Below, in pieces: positions 31,412-32,792 of a stretch of DNA of 32,792 nucleotides (position 1 is its first letter; each line of letters starts with the position of its first letter). The position numbers and the translations under genes were made by a program. Below the pieces are notes generated by a model. That model saw nothing but the letters and a program-made list of their open reading frames with translations, was not told the DNA's origin and made no database searches. Origin of the DNA: Acidimicrobiia bacterium (lineage in GTDB: Bacteria > Actinomycetota > Acidimicrobiia > Acidimicrobiales > CATQHL01); NCBI GenBank assembly GCA_009835395.1, contig VXXM01000011.1:1-32792 (forward strand). Reading direction: 5' to 3'.

Positions 31412-32692
31412 CTAGCCGAGTCCCCAGGCGGGCGCGATCATGTCCCAGACCGCCTCGGCGAGACGGTTCCCGCCGTCCACGGTGAGGTGGACGCCGTCCT
31501 CGCGCCGCAGCCGGACACCGTCGATCTCGTCGACGTAGGCGCCGCCGTCGTCGCTGAAGAGCGCCCACGTGTCGACGTAGGTGATCTGGGGATGCCGGGC
31601 GGCCACCTCGGCGTAGACCGTGTTCAGCCGCTCGAGGCCGCCCGACAGCCGCGTCTCGCGGACCGGCGGCTGACCGACCCAGATCGTCTGGGTGCCGGGC
31701 TGGCCGAGCAGCGTCATGATCCGGTCGACGCGCCGGCGGTAGAGGTCCAACCACTCGTCGCCGAACCGGTCCAGTATCTCGCCCTCGTGCTCCACGTTCT
31801 GGAAGTCGTTGGCGCCGAAGAGCACCACGATCACATCCGGCCGGCTCTCGGTGAGCACGCCGGCCAGGTGCTGGGCCCAGTCGAAGAAGTCCGGGCGCGA
31901 CAGCCCGGTCGCCGGCCGCGGATCCAGATCGATCCGGACGAGGGTGGCCGGCGTGATCCGCGCCAGCCCCTCGCCCAGGTCGCGGCTGATGGAGTCGCCG
32001 CCCACGTACAAGACCAGGGGGTTCTCCTCGCCGGGAATGCGGGGGCCATCGAAAACGACCTCCACCGGCGCCTTCTGCTCGGAGTCGGTGTCCGTGCCGG
32101 CTTCGTCCGGCGCCGCCCCGGCGGTCTCCGGTTCGGCGGTCTCGGTGGCCGGGGGGAGCGGCTCGTCGGGGCCGGCGGCAACGTCGCCGGGCGGGCACTC
32201 CACCTGACCGGCGGATACGCCGTCGCTCGGATCCTGCGCAACGCAGTCCACCCCCTCGATCGGCGGGATGATCCCGTCGGCGGGCGGACCCTCGCCGGGG
32301 CCGGGGTCCTCAGCCGCCGCCGGCTCCTGGCCGGGGACCGGGTCCGCCGCGGCCGGCGGAGCGGCCGGCTCGTCGACCTCCGGGTCCTCGGCGACCGGCG
32401 GCGGCTGGGACGGCTCGGTGGTGGTCGGCGCGGTCGCCCGGGCGTCGGCGATCAGCGCCTCGACGTCGTAGGTCTGCTCCTCGCCGTCGAGCGCCTCGGC
32501 GAGCCGCTCGGCGGGCCGGTTGAGCGAGAGACCGTGGGCCAGGCGGTCGGTGACCTTGGCGGCTCCGAGTGCGACGTCGCGTTGGGTTCCGAGGGGTTGG
32601 CGCTCGGCGAGCCCCACGAGGGCGCCGGAACCCAGCAGCGCCCCGACCCCCAGTGCCGCCAGCACCGCCACGACGATCTGGCGCGGGCGCAT
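31412..32692 (-). CDS. Membrane-anchored or secreted SGNH hydrolase, DUF459-like (5' end uncertain)
   Basis: The protein has an N-terminal hydrophobic segment (residues 6-28), then a long Pro/Glu/Ala-rich spacer (about residues 80-210) and a C-terminal SGNH hydrolase domain. Catalytic motifs are GGDSIS with Ser234 (block I), GAND at 293-296 with Asn295 (block III), and DGVHL with Asp399 and His402 (block V). The domain resembles DUF459 SGNH proteins of the cell envelope, which are likely esterases or acyltransferases; the substrate is unknown. Two Cys in the spacer (C150, C166) might form a disulfide. The ATG at 32692 has no ribosome-binding site, and the frame stays open with coding-like composition to the window edge at 32792. 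The true start may therefore lie outside, adding a cytoplasmic Pro/Arg-rich lead. Confidence 0.87.
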   Translation of the reverse strand: MRPRQIVVAVLAALGVGALLGSGALVGLAERQPLGTQRDVALGAAKVTDRLAHGLSLNRPAERLAEALDGEEQTYDVEALIADARATAPTTTEPSQPPPVAEDPEVDEPAAPPAAADPVPGQEPAAAEDPGPGEGPPADGIIPPIEGVDCVAQDPSDGVSAGQVECPPGDVAAGPDEPLPPATETAEPETAGAAPDEAGTDTDSEQKAPVEVVFDGPRIPGEENPLVLYVGGDSISRDLGEGLARITPATLVRIDLDPRPATGLSRPDFFDWAQHLAGVLTESRPDVIVVLFGANDFQNVEHEGEILDRFGDEWLDLYRRRVDRIMTLLGQPGTQTIWVGQPPVRETRLSGGLERLNTVYAEVAARHPQITYVDTWALFSDDGGAYVDEIDGVRLRREDGVHLTVDGGNRLAEAVWDMIAPAWGLG

Positions 32693-32792
32693 CGGCCGGC
32701 GGCGGTCGGCCCGCGGCCCGTCGCCGGCCAGGGCCCGGATGGGTGGCCAGGAGGGCCGGTCCTCTGCCGGAGCCCCCTGTGGGGTCGGCGGG

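Overview
The window is GC-rich, densely packed bacterial DNA. Three things point to an actinobacterium, probably of the Acidimicrobiia type (lineage inferred, not proven): the gene order infB–DUF503–rbfA–truB–rpsO–pnp–dapB, an SOS box of the CGAAC-N4-GTTCG type, and a DUF222/HNH endonuclease gene. GTG and TTG starts and stop/start overlaps are frequent. Several genes have a -10 hexamer only 6-7 nt before the start codon, so their mRNAs are probably leaderless.

Region by region: (1) 1-7607, plus strand, is a housekeeping translation/RNA block: infB (5' end outside the window), a DUF503/YlxP-like gene, rbfA, truB, rpsO, pnp, then dapB. (2) 7608-24130 is an accessory block lying between dapB and dapA. 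It holds a DUF985 cupin gene and a tightly coupled four-gene minus-strand operon (small unknown protein, DUF6361 protein, PLD-fold protein, large SF2 helicase) that looks like an antiviral defence system. After these come a SURF1-like gene, a DUF222/HNH gene ending in a REP-like palindrome, a ribbon-helix-helix/MazF toxin-antitoxin pair, and a complete imuA'-imuB-dnaE2 mutagenic repair cassette. A perfect LexA box sits inside the cassette's promoter. (3) 24122-26721 returns to housekeeping genes: dapA overlapping the gene for RNase J. (4) 26750-32792, minus strand: a secreted or anchored SGNH/DUF459 hydrolase, an ArsC-family reductase, two oligopeptide-type ABC ATPases, a Bcr/CflA-type MFS exporter and a short-chain dehydrogenase, mostly closely spaced and probably partly co-transcribed.

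Two observations stand out. First, the ArsC-family gene at 31012-31362 has an in-frame TGA at codon 12, exactly where the catalytic cysteine belongs. The rest of the family sequence is intact, including Arg60, Arg94 and Arg107, and a stem-loop follows the TGA at once, so this is most likely a selenoprotein. Ordinary ORF calling would lose its first 43 or so residues, including the active site. Second, the four-gene operon at 8148-14879 has every junction overlapping by 1-4 nt. It pairs a helicase, a PLD-fold nuclease-like protein and a DUF6361 protein with an unrecognised 123-residue protein, in a combination I cannot match to a named defence system.

How the genes work together: the first block makes and matures the translation machinery and turns over RNA. 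PNPase and RNase J are both present, and dapB and dapA supply diaminopimelate and lysine. The accessory block deals with foreign DNA and DNA damage. The last block concerns envelope functions, transport and redox or detoxification chemistry.
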